The notes beneath the pieces were generated by a model that saw only the letters and a list, made by a program, of their open reading frames with translations, did no database searches and was not told the DNA's origin. Below, piece by piece: positions 1 to 10,449 of a DNA stretch of 64,000 nt (its first letter is position 1; every line of letters begins with the position of its first letter). The position numbers and the translations under genes were made by a program. This DNA is from Xenopus tropicalis (taxonomy: Eukaryota; Chordata; Amphibia; Anura; Pipidae). The DNA is taken from assembly GCF_000004195.4 (NCBI RefSeq), contig NC_030680.2:139437545-139501544 (forward strand). Reading direction: 5' to 3'.

Positions 1-829
1 GCAATTGTGAGTGCTGGCAACGAACAAGAGAAAGTAATATATCCAAGGAGTCTTCAAACACTATAAATTTTTTCTGTTTTACAAAGTCTCTTTGCACAAC
101 AATTGCACTGGGCTCCTGAAATAGCCTACTCGGACAAACACCAAGAAATCTACCTGCTTGCTCCTGTACTGTTGGTCTAACCACATTCGATATGAAAGAT
201 TTGTTAATGGTTTTTTTAGTTGATTTTTTATGGTACAAATGGTCCATCTCAGCAGCCCAACCCTTTACTTCTTGAGATTCATTTTTAGTTTCAGTTTTTA
301 AAACCTTTGTCTCTACTTGTGGATCAGTCTGTGTAGCAACATCTACTTGCATTGGCCAGTTGTATGTGTTGACTGAAGCGTCTCTTCGGAAAACCCTATC
401 ATCAGTTTGCGTATGCACGGTGACGAGTTTTGAAACTATACGTACAACAGCGGCAGAGGTAGATGGTACTTCATCTTCTACTCTCAGTCTCTTAGCTGGC
501 GGTAATGATATCTGACTGCAAACAACAGCAGGTGGCAGTATTATTGGAAAAATTGTTGGGACGGCATTTGGTTTTAAGGTGGTTTTCGAACCCCTAGCCA
601 TATAGCTATCCCTTGTAAAGTGACACGAGCACATTCGGTAATTTGCTGTTTTCTTTCCTTTTAGAATTTTATCTGCAAGGACATCAATATCCCCCAAGTC
701 CTGACCAGTCTGTAACAGCCAGTTCTTTATCAGATTTATATTATTTGGAAAAGGGTGAAGGACGACATCTGGGTATTGGATCTTTTGTCCACTTTTGTGG
801 CGACAACCCTTCACTATGCAATTTGGCAT
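1..829 (-). CDS. THAP-domain / Kolobok-transposase-derived protein, copy A (3' part off window)
   Basis: I translated this strand by hand from the ATG at 829-827 to the window edge. It is open for 276 codons without a stop or frameshift. The first 94 residues form a THAP zinc finger (C4, C9, C67, H70, then AVPTIF at 89-94), which binds DNA in known THAP proteins. 78 of these 94 residues match copy B at 8241-10409. A disordered linker with two TQT motifs follows, and the sequence runs off the window inside the region that leads into the transposase core of copy B. A splice acceptor (tract then TTTTAG) ends 11 bases before the ATG, so a 5' non-coding exon lies upstream. The linker is 12 residues shorter than in copy B. 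The conserved frame at clear sequence divergence suggests a functional gene. Whether the missing C-terminal part is intact cannot be seen. Confidence 0.8.
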   Translation of the reverse strand, partial: MPNCIVKGCRHKSGQKIQYPDVVLHPFPNNINLIKNWLLQTGQDLGDIDVLADKILKGKKTANYRMCSCHFTRDSYMARGSKTTLKPNAVPTIFPIILPPAVVCSQISLPPAKRLRVEDEVPSTSAAVVRIVSKLVTVHTQTDDRVFRRDASVNTYNWPMQVDVATQTDPQVETKVLKTETKNESQEVKGWAAEMDHLYHKKSTKKTINKSFISNVVRPTVQEQAGRFLGVCPSRLFQEPSAIVVQRDFVKQKKFIVFEDSLDILLSLVRCQHSQL

Positions 830-883
830 TTTAACAGCACCTAAAATATGAAAGTAAACATTTTAAAATGTTTCAGTTTATGG

Positions 884-1215
884 TACAGGTATAGGACCCA
901 TTATCCAGAATGCTCAGGACCAAGGGTATTCTGGATAAGGGGTCTTTCCGTAATTTGGATCTCAATACCTTAAGTCTACTAAAAAATCAATAAAACATTA
1001 ATTAAACCCAATAGGATTGTTTTGCATCCAATAAGGATTATTTATATCTTAGTTGGGATCAATTACAAGGTACTGTTTTATTTTCACATAGAAAAAGGAA
1101 ATCAGTTTTAAAATTCTGAATTATTTGATTAAAATGGAGTCTATGGGAGACGGGCTTTCCGTAATTCGGAGCTTTCTGGATAACGGGTTTCCGGATAAGG
1201 GGTCCGATACCTGTA
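884..1215. mobile_element. MITE with TACAGGTAT...ATACCTGTA ends (copy 1)
   Basis: Non-coding element with inverted ends TACAGGTATAGGACC and GGTCCGATACCTGTA. The interior carries the motifs 'ggataaggggtctttccgtaatttgg' (split here by small changes) and 'cttaagtctactaaaaaatc'. The same family occurs at 20407, 32650, 33573, 37161, 43898 and, truncated, at 53350 and 55355. It is a very common Xenopus interspersed repeat; I do not assign it to a superfamily. Confidence 0.8.
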
Positions 1216-1906
1216 TTTTAATTAACCCATGGCTAGTTCAAATGAGCCAGTCGTTTTCAAGTGTAAAATAAACAATTATATTTGGTAATGGTTTACTAAT
1301 AATGACTTTACTAACAGTACTAGCTTTATAAAAGCCAACTGGAAGACATTTTGGTAACATGGTTCAGAAATAACTTCCTATTTACATTCAGTGGAGTCAC
1401 CAGAAATATGACATTACTTGAAAACAAGGGAAAGCCATGTTTTACGGTAATAATTGACTTAAGTAATGGGGTGGCCGACAGGTTTGTAAATACACTAAAT
1501 GATACCTTTTTATTTCAGGTAGTTCAGGAACCTACTAGAAAAGATACTCTTTTAGATATGCTAATAATTAATAATACCGAATTTATCTCTAGCATTTGCG
1601 TGGGTGAGCATTTAGGGAACAGTGATCATAACATGAAAATCCTTTAGGATTATATTGCAGAGACAATTGTGTAAGAGAGTAACGAAAACACTCATTTTCC
1701 TTTTAAGCGCGCAAACGTTGGCAGTATTCCTACAATATATTAAATGGGAACAACTCTTCAAGAGGTTAAACACAGAATGAAAATGGAAGGTGTTTAAAAA
1801 TGCTGCTTAACAAATATAATGTTTAGGTTAGTATATTCCCCTAGCAAGCAAGGAAAGGATAGAAGCATTAGCGTTGAGGTTTTTAAGGAAAAACAAACAT
1901 TTAAGG

Positions 1907-2333
1907 CAGTGGTTCTCAACCTTCCTAATGCCACAACCCTTTAAAACAGTTCCTCATGTTGCGGTGACCCCCCAACCATAAAATTATTTTCGTTGCTACT
2001 TCATAACTTACCTCCAAAACTGCTGCTTTTAACAGAGTAGCAGCTTTCTACACAGTAGCTGCTCTCTACACGTGTGACTGGTCCGCATAAATACATTATG
2101 GTGCCAACACTGTCACATACACTTGTATTTGTACGGGGTGTATGTGATGGGGTTGGCGCGATGATGTCATCACCCAGGGTATATGGGCGGACCCGCCTGG
2201 ACACGGATAGAGGAGCGGTGTCTCAGTTCCTAAGACCATGAGAAATAAGTGTTTTCTGATGGTCTTAGGCGACCCCTGTGAAAGGGTCGTTCGACCTCCA
2301 AAGGGGTCCTGACCCACAGGTTGAGGACCCCTG
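1907..2333 (-). mobile_element. SPIN-type hAT element, non-autonomous
   Basis: The element starts CAGTGGTTCTCAACCTTCC and ends with the complement of CAGGGGTCCTCAACCTGTG. Near the right end are the inverted 'gatggtcttagg' arms and 'gaggagcggtgtctc'. These match the ends and interior of the SPIN (Space Invaders) hAT family as I know it. That family is famous for repeated horizontal transfer among tetrapods, including Xenopus. It is flanked by an 8-base target duplication with one mismatch (atttaagg at 1899-1906, atttaggg at 2334-2341), as expected for hAT. There is no transposase ORF. It sits inside the LINE at 1330-4190. Confidence 0.85.
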
Positions 2334-3073
2334 ATTTAGGGCATTCGAGTTAGCAGGGACATCTATGACGTTATAGATTAAGAAAGCCAATAAAGCAATC
2401 AGACATGCTAAAACAGGGAATGAAAAGGGCATTGTAGCGAGTGGTAAAATAAATTCAAAATTGTTTTTAAATATGTAAATAGTAAAAAAAATTAAGCAGG
2501 AAGGGATGGAACCCTTAGTAATAGAGGAAGGTAGGAGGAACTGGTAGATGAGCACAAAGAAAAGCAGAAATTTTGAACATTTCTGAGTAATCAGTTAATA
2601 AAGGCTTTCCTTTTTAATAGATACGATTATAATAATATAACTATTGACGGACGGTGACTCAGGAGGAAACAAGAGAGATTAATGTTAAAGTAAACAAAGG
2701 TCCAGGACTGGATACTATTTGTCCCTGGGAACTAAATAAGCTTAGCTCTGTGATTGTCAAACCTCTACTTTATTTACCAGGACTCATTGAGGTCTGGCAT
2801 AGCCCCAAGAGACTGGTGAATTGCTAATGTAGTTCCGTTATATAAAAAAGGATCTCAGCCTGAAAGCAATAGGCCTGTTGAGCTAAGGCCACACAGTGCA
2901 GATCCTCAGCCTGCGGATGAGCACAGGATAAGAATCTGACATCAGTGGTAGGAAAGCAAGTGTAGTAATAAGGGATAGGATAGTTGAGTACATTGCAAAT
3001 CACAATACTATTGGTTTATGCCAGCATGATTTTTTTATGTAACAGATCTTGCCAGACAAATTAAATTTCCTTC

Positions 3074-3162
3074 TAAGGGCCGTGACAGACGGGAAGATTA
3101 GTCGCCCGCGACAAATCTCCCTTGTCACGGGCGACTAATCTCCCCGTCCAACACGGCCCTTA
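3074..3162. mobile_element. Short fold-back MITE (gggcgactaatctcc family)
   Basis: Near-perfect 89-base inverted repeat, from taagggccgtg to cacggccctta. Its centre is the 'attagtcgcccgcgacaaatctcc' motif that recurs at 13012-13310, 49912-50133 and 29205-29240. It is inserted in the LINE remnant. Confidence 0.7.
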
Positions 3163-4190
3163 GATGTTGTAAATAGAGATATAGACACTGCTGTGGCAGT
3201 TGACTTCATTTACACAGAAGGGTACTGTTTAAATGAATGATAACTGGCTTGGAAATTAATATTTGTAACTGGATAGAAAACTGTCTGAAGGAGAGATTAC
3301 AAAGAGTGGTGGTAAATGGATTACTTTCTATTTGCACCAGTGTTGTTAGTGACCCTTTGCTTTTTAATTTGTTTATTCTTTAGGTTGGAATTGTAAGTAC
3401 TCTCTTATTTTTTATGATTAATTGTACCAAATTCAAGATGTTGCCGGTTTGCAGTGCAATTTGACTAAATTAAAAACTGGGTAGCAATGAAGTTCAATGT
3501 GTCTAAATGCAAGGTTATGCACTTTGGTAGAAAGAACATAAATGTAAATTATGCACTAAATGGTAGTGTGTTGGGGGCTTATCAAAGAGGGATTTGGGGA
3601 TTTTTATGAATAAACTAACTCTAGCCAGAGACACTAAAGAATAAAAGGGATGAGAACATAATTCTTCCTCTTTATAGGTCCCTGGTAAGGCCTCACCGTG
3701 AGTATGGGGGGCAGTTTTGGGCTCCAGTCCTTAAGAAGGATATTAATGAGCTGGAGAGAGTGCAGAGACTGCAACTAAACTGGTAAAGGGAATGGAAGGG
3801 TTAAACTATGAGGTTACACCGTCAGGGTTGGGGTTGTATTCACTTGAAAAAAAGGTGCTTGCGAGGGGACATGATTACTCTGTACAAGTACATTAGAGGA
3901 CACCCCTTTAGACTAAAGGAACTGAATTCACATTTGAAACAGGTAGCTGAATGCCCTGCCAAGTGATGCTGTAATGGCAGATTCTGTTATTGCCTATAAG
4001 AGGGGCCTGGATGAGTTCTTGAACAAGCAGAGTATCCAAGGCTATTGTGATACTAATATCTACATATAGGCATTGGTATACGTAGTTATATATTTGAGTG
4101 TATAGATAGGTTGGTATAAGTGTGTGGATATATTGAAGTTAAACTTGATGGCCCGGTCTTTTTTTCAACTCAAATAAAACTATATAATTG

Positions 4191-5930
4191 CAGCCTTCTG
4201 TTGTGATCATTTTTATCCTTGTGATAATTTCCACTGGATTTAATTGGAAGCAATCTGCAACAGCTTCAGGCCTTTTAATGGAATTAAATTGCCATTAAAA
4301 AAATACTCATACAATACTTACTTTAGTAGATTTTAGTGCAGTAGAATTTCTTTTTAGATTGAGTATTTCAGAGAATTTTTTCCACAAAGGCATCCATGCT
4401 GTAATCAAACAACGTTAGACAATTTTAGTATCTATTTCAAACAAAAAAATAAAACATGCAGCACTGCTTTTAAAAACACAGGCAGATTTCGTTCAGTTTT
4501 TACATTTTATTTTGAAAAGGAAGAGTAAAAGGGGGGACATAAAAATACTACATACTTTCATTGTTACTGTTATTATTACAGTTCCTGCGGTACAAAGTAT
4601 TATATCCCCAACACCATCCTTTATATTTCCCCCATGCCTTTTACCCAACTAATCGAAGCTTAAACCTTTCTACAAAACATAAAACTACTAAATCTACTGA
4701 ACACACACACGTTACTTTGAGCTCACAAAACACCTGATATTTTTTTCATTCTGAATCCTACAACACAATCCATTAAGGCACACATCTGGCTAAAAAGTGC
4801 TTACATTTGCTTCAATGGAAAATGTCACGAAGGGAAGGCTATTTTTTATTAGCTCAAAAATGCCCTGTTGACAATTGTGAAGCCAAAACCAGCTCACACT
4901 TACACTTCCTGGCATTTCCATTCAAGCAAATGGGTGAGAGAAAAGCATCCTTGGTGTAACATTATCCCTGCAGCAGAGCCTCAAGCAATGTAAGAGAGTT
5001 AGTTGTGCCACCCACCCTTTAGCCCTAAGGGTCGGACTGGGCCAGTGGGACCCCGGAACAAATCCCGCTAAAGGCCTGTTTCATGCTCAGGATATTCTTT
5101 GCTGTGATGGTAAGGACCTCCTCAGCCGGGGTGGTCCTTTGGTGACAGCCCTCAGTGTGCCCCAATACTGGCCTTAGTGAAACTCAAACAAGATAGAGTA
5201 GAACCAGTATGTGTCAGCCTGAGGCTAACTTAAAAATTAGAGGTCAAAAGTTAACTCCAGTTAGAGAACTCATTATTAGTTTCTGCAAAAATAATTACAT
5301 TATCTATATAGATGTCATCACTCAGTATGGTAGTGTATAATCTAGAGTTGTGGCTAGAATTGTGTGGGTACAGTAAGAAAGGGTTTATATGTATGCAGTC
5401 ATGGGCAAGAATGCTTAAGAATAAAATTTTATGAATGAATGAGTGGAATGAGAATGTGGAAGATAAGTAAAGTGTGTGTAGGATAGGGATTGTGAGCCTG
5501 AAGGGAAAGTGTGGGATGGGGAATCCAATGAGCTTACTTTGATAGTGTTTGTGTGTGCATCTATTGTATGCTCAAATGTAAGAGTAAGCATGAAAAACAT
5601 GTACGTTTTCAAAGACCTCCCTTATGTAGTTATGTACAGTATATATGAAAACAAAATGACATTCTTTAAAAATATATTTTATAGCCGAGTCTAGAGGTAA
5701 TACTTCCCTTAATAGAGCTACATACTGACTAAGTAATACTTACAGGCAAAGCCCTGTTCTGACTAATAAAACTAAAAGGCCTTGGAGCCCTTACAGTACA
5801 ACCCCAACCCTTTGTGTTATTGCCCTTATGGGCTGCCCTGGTTCCGCAGAATTTGGGTGGCTGTATATTTACGGGAACCCGTACATATGAGATATTATTC
5901 TCTTCAGAAGTATTTGGTCTTAAAGTATAA
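4191..5930. other. Gene-free stretch
   Basis: No coding sequence is recognisable. A piece at 5031-5170 (GGTCGGACTGGGCCAGTGGG) belongs to a dispersed repeat that also appears at 19102-19260, 19640-19725 and 29590-29880. The rest is AT-rich sequence without visible structure. Confidence 0.4.
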
Positions 5931-6463
5931 GGAAACTTAAAATAACTGGTGGGTGCTAAAATGTTAGACAGACAGAAGAAAGAAGAGGATCACTCCCTCG
6001 CGGCTACCCTGGGCTGGTGAAAATGTCTAAATATGATGATGTATGGGCAAACTGGGTTTCTAACATCTCTACTAATCTCACCTAATTAACTTAGCTCCAA
6101 ATGGGCCGAGTCTCCACATGGAATGAGAATCAGTGCAACGAGTAGCCCCGCAGTAAACTATGTAAATAGAGGTTGCCTTGAGACCTAACCCCCTTTCGAA
6201 CCCAGATCTTTGTTGCATATTTGGCGAGGGGACGGAATTGGGGATTGTTTTTAATGCCATGAAATGCATATGTGACCCTACTGTACATGTCCCTCTGCTG
6301 TGAAATGATCATTTGAACTTTGTAACCCTACCTCATAACTCATTCCACTATGTGTTGTTATTTTATTTGGCTGTTTTTTTTTAACTTTTTATTTTCATTT
6401 ACTGCTTTGTATTTATAAAAAATAAATCAATAAGAAGTGTGTTTAAAAAAAAAAAAAAAAAAG
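5931..6463 (+). mobile_element. Probable LINE 3' end with poly(A) tail
   Basis: Non-coding sequence ends in an A-run at 6446-6463, preceded by 'ttgtatttataaaaaataaatc'-like AT-rich sequence typical of L1-like 3' ends. No protein domain is visible, so the family and the 5' limit are guesses. Confidence 0.35.
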
Positions 6464-7021
6464 AACAAATAATGGCAAATGGGGCACTTTGGATGTTTTG
6501 AGCTCCACTTTTTCACAGCCCAAAATACTGCTCCCGCTGGCTTGCACAGCTGTTGCAGGAATTAAGTGCTTCTAGGTAACCATCACCTGAAAAGGGCAAT
6601 TATCATGCACCAAATAGAGAATGCTACGGCACACTGCTTAGAACCCTGGTATAAGTAAAAGGGGTGTAAAGGTAAAAAGCCATACTGCATGTACTGCTTG
6701 TAAACCTAAACCTGCAATTATACTTCTTTTTAGGTTTAGAAGCAATACATGCAATATTGTTTTTGCCTTTATATCCCCTTTAAAGAATGTAACACAACTA
6801 CTTTTTTAGTAAAAAAACAAACTTTCAGCCATTTCTCTGTGCCTGTACAAGCAGCACCACCAATGCCAACAAAATTAAGTTTAGAAAGCAAACATCAGCC
6901 ATGTCTTAAGATTATCACATCTTTGTGCCACAAGCCATGTGATTCCCATAATCAGGATGTGATACAAATCAGGATTTTTGAGATGCACTTTGTGTAGCAC
7001 TACCTTTAAAGGCATGAAAAT

Positions 7022-7745
7022 AAAATACTTAAGAAAGGTGGTTCAAATAACTTAGTATGACCCATTCCTGGCAACCTGCAATTAGTTTTCATAATTTATT
7101 TTTTACAGTTTTTTTTTATTATTTGCCTTTCTTTTCTACATTTTTTTCCACATTTCAAATGGGGGTCACTGACCCCGGCAGAAACCATTGCTCTACGAGG
7201 CGAAGATGAAATTGTTATTGTAAAGTTCCCCATACACGGGCTGATTCTAGCTACCGATATTGGTCCCTTAGAGCGATTCGGCAGCTAATTGGCCCGTGTA
7301 TGGGCACTACAGACGGGCCTTCCCAACCCATATCTGGCCTGAAATCATCCGGATATCGATTGGGCAGGTTAAAAAATCTAGTCGGATCGGGGACCGCATC
7401 GGCTCATTGATGCGGCCCCCGAACCGACTTTGCCTATACCCGTCGTTATAATCTGATCGTTTTGGCCCCAGGGCCAAACGATCTAATCAGCCTGGATTCT
7501 CCCGATATCGCCCACCCGTAGGTGGGGATATTGGGAGAAGATCTGCTCGCTTGGCAGATCTGAAGGTGTATGGGGACCTTTACTTTTTATTCCTTATCTT
7601 TCTTTCAGCCATTTATTCAACCCACTGCCTGGTTGCTAAGGTAAACAGGACCTTAGCAACCAGACAGCTGCTGAAATTCCAAACTGGAAAGCTGCTGAAT
7701 GAAAAGCTAATTAACTGAAAAAACACAAAAAAATTTAAAATGAAA
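7022..7745. mobile_element. Dispersed Xenopus MITE (ggttgctaagg family), interrupted
   Basis: Contains 'atgggggtcactgacccc' and the inverted pair 'ctggttgctaaggtaaacaggaccttagcaaccag'. The same motifs recur at 21340-21835, 25010-25330 and, inverted, 25425-25650. A second MITE (7221-7582) interrupts it. Confidence 0.65.
7221..7582. mobile_element. Fold-back MITE with TAAAGGTCCCCATACAC ends
   Basis: The inverted ends are taaagttccccatacac and gtgtatggggaccttta. The interior contains nested palindromes such as 'cgatcgttttggccccagggccaaacgatc'-like arms. A second copy lies at 17065-17418. It is inserted in the MITE at 7022-7745. Confidence 0.75.
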
Positions 7746-8045
7746 ACCAACTGCAACATACAAAGGTCAACGTGCAAAGTTGCAGAGGTTTCACAATCAA
7801 AAACATTGTAATGCTGCTTAGGATATGGATTAAGATTAGCATTTGCTTAAAACAACCATGGTATTTTGGGATTTTTGTTGAATACTGACCAGGAACAAAT
7901 GAACAAAAAATGCTTGACCTATAACCCCCAATGCCGCCATTTTGAGTCAAAGTATTGTTTAGAATATGCTATTATTGGATAACATTTGCAACAAGTAAAG
8001 TAAGTTTTGCTCCAAAAGTATTTGCAAATAATTTGCAATGGAATT

Positions 8046-8051
8046 TTTATT
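8046..8051 (-). terminator. Candidate poly(A) signal of the THAP copy B gene
   Basis: AATAAA on the minus strand, about 190 bases after the stop codon at 8241. Position and orientation fit, but cleavage cannot be confirmed. Confidence 0.5.
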
Positions 8052-8240
8052 TGATTGTTTTGTTGTAGTCATCATGGCACATATTCAGTGTTGGTGTGCG
8101 CTGTTGTGTACAACATAATAAAACAATTACAAAACAAATCTAAATACAACTTTTTTTAAAAAAATGAAACTGTCAAACAACAATGGAACATTTTTTTCCA
8201 GTCTGGTTTCCATCTTGAAAAAACATTCTGAAGTCAGAAT

Positions 8241-10409
8241 TTAACTCCCTTTATGTTCCAGTTCACCAAGCAAGATTTTCACAATTTGTGACGACATATC
8301 TAAAAAGTGACTTTCCGCAGCGTCTTCCTGTATGGTATCGAGAACCAGATCTCTTCTTTCCTCGGGGAAAACAATTTTGTGGGGGTTTTCTGCGTCCAAT
8401 GGTGATTTCAATGGCCCCACTGAGGGCTGACCTCTGTCCAGATCCCGATTATAAGACAAAGCAGCCAGAGCAGTGCGCACATGTAAATCATCAGTAACGG
8501 ATGATAAATGTCCTGACTGGTATTTCTCAATTTTGCTGTAAAATGCCTCCAAATATCTGGTGTGGCAGAATTTTTCTGCCTTGGCAATGTCATCCAGGAG
8601 AATGGGATCACTGATTATTTCGACCAGGGCTTCGTGAGCTGGATGGTTAAAAGGAATCCAGTTTGTTTCCTGTTGCTCCGTCTCTGAAATCCTTGCATGC
8701 TGACATTTTTTGTAAAATTTTAGCGACGGAAAACTATGTACGTTTGCAATATGAAAGAGAGCCGACTTCCATCTCTCCATGAAAACATCGACGTTTTGAT
8801 TGCAGGTTTGGGAAGACCACCAGAGATGGTTTGTGATGGCAGGAATCCAATCGGCTATGATACTGCAATTCTTTTTCTTGCTAGCCTCCTCTAGTTTTCG
8901 ACCAAGACATTTGCAAAGCTGCCAAATATCCAGCTGGTGTTCGATATGTGGATATTTTATCTCCATAAGTTTCCTGATTCCAACATGCTGATTGGTGGCA
9001 ATTATTCTGATATCCAGTTTCTCATTAATTAGTTGATCAAGGCAGTCTTGGAATGTTTGTTTTTCAGTTTCCCATAATGTGTCTTCTGGACCAAAGTGTT
9101 TAATTTTGAAAGAGACAATTTTTTCAGAAATCACATCCATCATGGAATACATACAGTACTTACTGGAATGCCCAAGATTGATGACCTGCCTACCTGCTGC
9201 CAGTGCAACTGATTTTCCTGCAAATGTCTTTTTTATTCTGCCCTCTTCAAGCCTCCACTGAGAGTCCACTGCTGGAAAAACATAAGCCTTTTGATATTCG
9301 TGATATGTCTTGGACGAGATTGCTGGTATTCCAAAAACATTTAAGGTTTGTAGAGCTTTGTCTAATGCAGAACCACTTTGAAAAATTGCAGAGGCCATTA
9401 AAACATTGCCGATGGATACATTTCCAAACACTGGTTGGGCATTCCATACTAGTGATTTGTGACCCTTTAAGCAAGTTAAATGCACAGTTAGCAAGCTTCC
9501 ATCTACTTTTTTTTCAATGTGACTAACTGGTGCTTCACAAGGTGGCGACTGTGAATGTTGGCAACGAACCAGAGTAAGCAGACTGTTCAATGAGTCTTCA
9601 AACACAAGATATTTTTTCTGTTTTACCAAGTGTCCTTGTTCTGTGTTTGTATTTAAACTACCTGACTCCTGAAATGGCCTACCTGGACAAAGACCAAATG
9701 ATGCACCCCTTGGGTCAAGAGCATCGCCTGCTTCCTCCTGTTTTGTTGGCTCTTTGGTGGTTTGTTTAACTGATGTTTTCATGCTTGTTTTTATCGGTGC
9801 ATCATATACTGGATACAAATAGTCTTTATCAGCATGCCAAATCTTTACCTCTTGAGATCTGCTGCTAGTTTCAGTTTTCATATCGTCGGTCTCTGCTGGA
9901 GCATCGGTCTGCGTAGCAACGCTGACAGTCACTGGGCAGTTGTATCTATTGACCCAGGGGTCATTTTTGAGAATTCTGTCATCAGTTTGTGTTTGTACTG
10001 TGACAAGTTTAGAAACTATACGTACAATAGTGGCAGAGGTAGATGGTGCTTCATCTTCTACTCTCATTCTCTTAGCTGTTGGCAATGATATCAGACTAGG
10101 AACAGAAGCAGCCGGTGGTAATGTATCAAAAATTGTTGGAACAGCATTTGGTTTTAAGGTGATTTTGGAGCCCTTAGCCATATAGCTATCTCTTGTAAAG
10201 TGACGTGAGCACATACGGAAGCTGGCGGTTTTATTTCCTTTCAGAATTTTCTCTGCAAAGGCATCAATATCCCCAAAGTCCTGACCAGTTTGTAACATCC
10301 AGTTCTTTATCATATGTATATTATTTGGAAAAGAATGAAGAACAACATCTGGATACAGGATCTTCTGTCCACTTTTGTGGCGACAACCTTTCACTATGCA
10401 ACTGGGCAT
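8241..10409 (-). CDS. THAP-domain protein derived from a Kolobok-like transposase, copy B (complete)
   Basis: Single-exon ORF of 722 residues, starting at MPSC (10409). An in-frame ATG 12 codons earlier lies in the intron/acceptor tract and is unlikely. Residues 1-94 are a THAP zinc finger (C4, C9, C67, H70, W37, AVPTIF 89-94). A linker follows with TQT motifs at 140-142 and 166-168. From about 285 a C/H-rich segment and GNVLMASAI (334-342) lead into the transposase-like core: GHSSKYCMYSMMD (413-425), HQLDIWQ (491-497), WIPAITNHLWW (521-531) and ERWKSALFH (545-553). I recognise this order from Kolobok-type transposases with an N-terminal THAP. Where that family usually has acidic residues, this protein has A405 and N473, so catalysis is doubtful. 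A splice acceptor precedes the ATG by 11 bases. It is probably a nuclear DNA-binding protein. Confidence 0.88.
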   Translation of the reverse strand: MPSCIVKGCRHKSGQKILYPDVVLHSFPNNIHMIKNWMLQTGQDFGDIDAFAEKILKGNKTASFRMCSRHFTRDSYMAKGSKITLKPNAVPTIFDTLPPAASVPSLISLPTAKRMRVEDEAPSTSATIVRIVSKLVTVQTQTDDRILKNDPWVNRYNCPVTVSVATQTDAPAETDDMKTETSSRSQEVKIWHADKDYLYPVYDAPIKTSMKTSVKQTTKEPTKQEEAGDALDPRGASFGLCPGRPFQESGSLNTNTEQGHLVKQKKYLVFEDSLNSLLTLVRCQHSQSPPCEAPVSHIEKKVDGSLLTVHLTCLKGHKSLVWNAQPVFGNVSIGNVLMASAIFQSGSALDKALQTLNVFGIPAISSKTYHEYQKAYVFPAVDSQWRLEEGRIKKTFAGKSVALAAGRQVINLGHSSKYCMYSMMDVISEKIVSFKIKHFGPEDTLWETEKQTFQDCLDQLINEKLDIRIIATNQHVGIRKLMEIKYPHIEHQLDIWQLCKCLGRKLEEASKKKNCSIIADWIPAITNHLWWSSQTCNQNVDVFMERWKSALFHIANVHSFPSLKFYKKCQHARISETEQQETNWIPFNHPAHEALVEIISDPILLDDIAKAEKFCHTRYLEAFYSKIEKYQSGHLSSVTDDLHVRTALAALSYNRDLDRGQPSVGPLKSPLDAENPHKIVFPEERRDLVLDTIQEDAAESHFLDMSSQIVKILLGELEHKGS

Positions 10410-10440
10410 TTTCACAGCACCTAAAATAAGAAGAAAAAAA
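10410..10440 (-). promoter_or_regulatory. Splice acceptor upstream of THAP copy B start
   Basis: On the minus strand a pyrimidine run (ctttttttcttcttattttag) ends 11 bases before the ATG. The short leader GTGCTGTGAAA between acceptor and ATG is nearly identical in copy A, so both genes have a spliced 5' leader exon that is not identified here. Confidence 0.65.
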
Positions 10441-10449
10441 AGCAATTAT

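Larger units (their letters stand above)
1330..4190 (+). mobile_element. Decayed CR1/L2-like non-LTR retrotransposon
   Basis: Three parts of a LINE can be read on the plus strand. At 1351-1647 is the end of an APE-type endonuclease (PTRKDTLLDMLI and LGNSDHNMKI, matching the usual PTR...LDL and LG.SDH motifs). At about 2690-2880 is the start of a reverse transcriptase (NKGPGLDTICPWEL). At about 3480-3920 are the RT thumb and C-terminus (MKFNVSKCKVMHFGRK, then [15 protein letters not shown] and RGDMITLYKYI). Many stops and frameshifts interrupt it, so it is dead. A SPIN element (1907-2333) and a hairpin MITE (3074-3162) are inserted in it. Related fragments lie at 40010-40046 and 41680-42090. 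Confidence 0.75.

Noticed and set aside
1351..1647. 98-codon open frame as a gene
   Set aside because: It encodes the end of a LINE endonuclease domain, and the element is broken by stops and insertions.
10410..10445. Upstream ATG adding twelve residues to THAP copy B
   Set aside because: These codons lie in the pyrimidine tract and acceptor site; the THAP domain starts at MPSC, and copy A has no equivalent extension.
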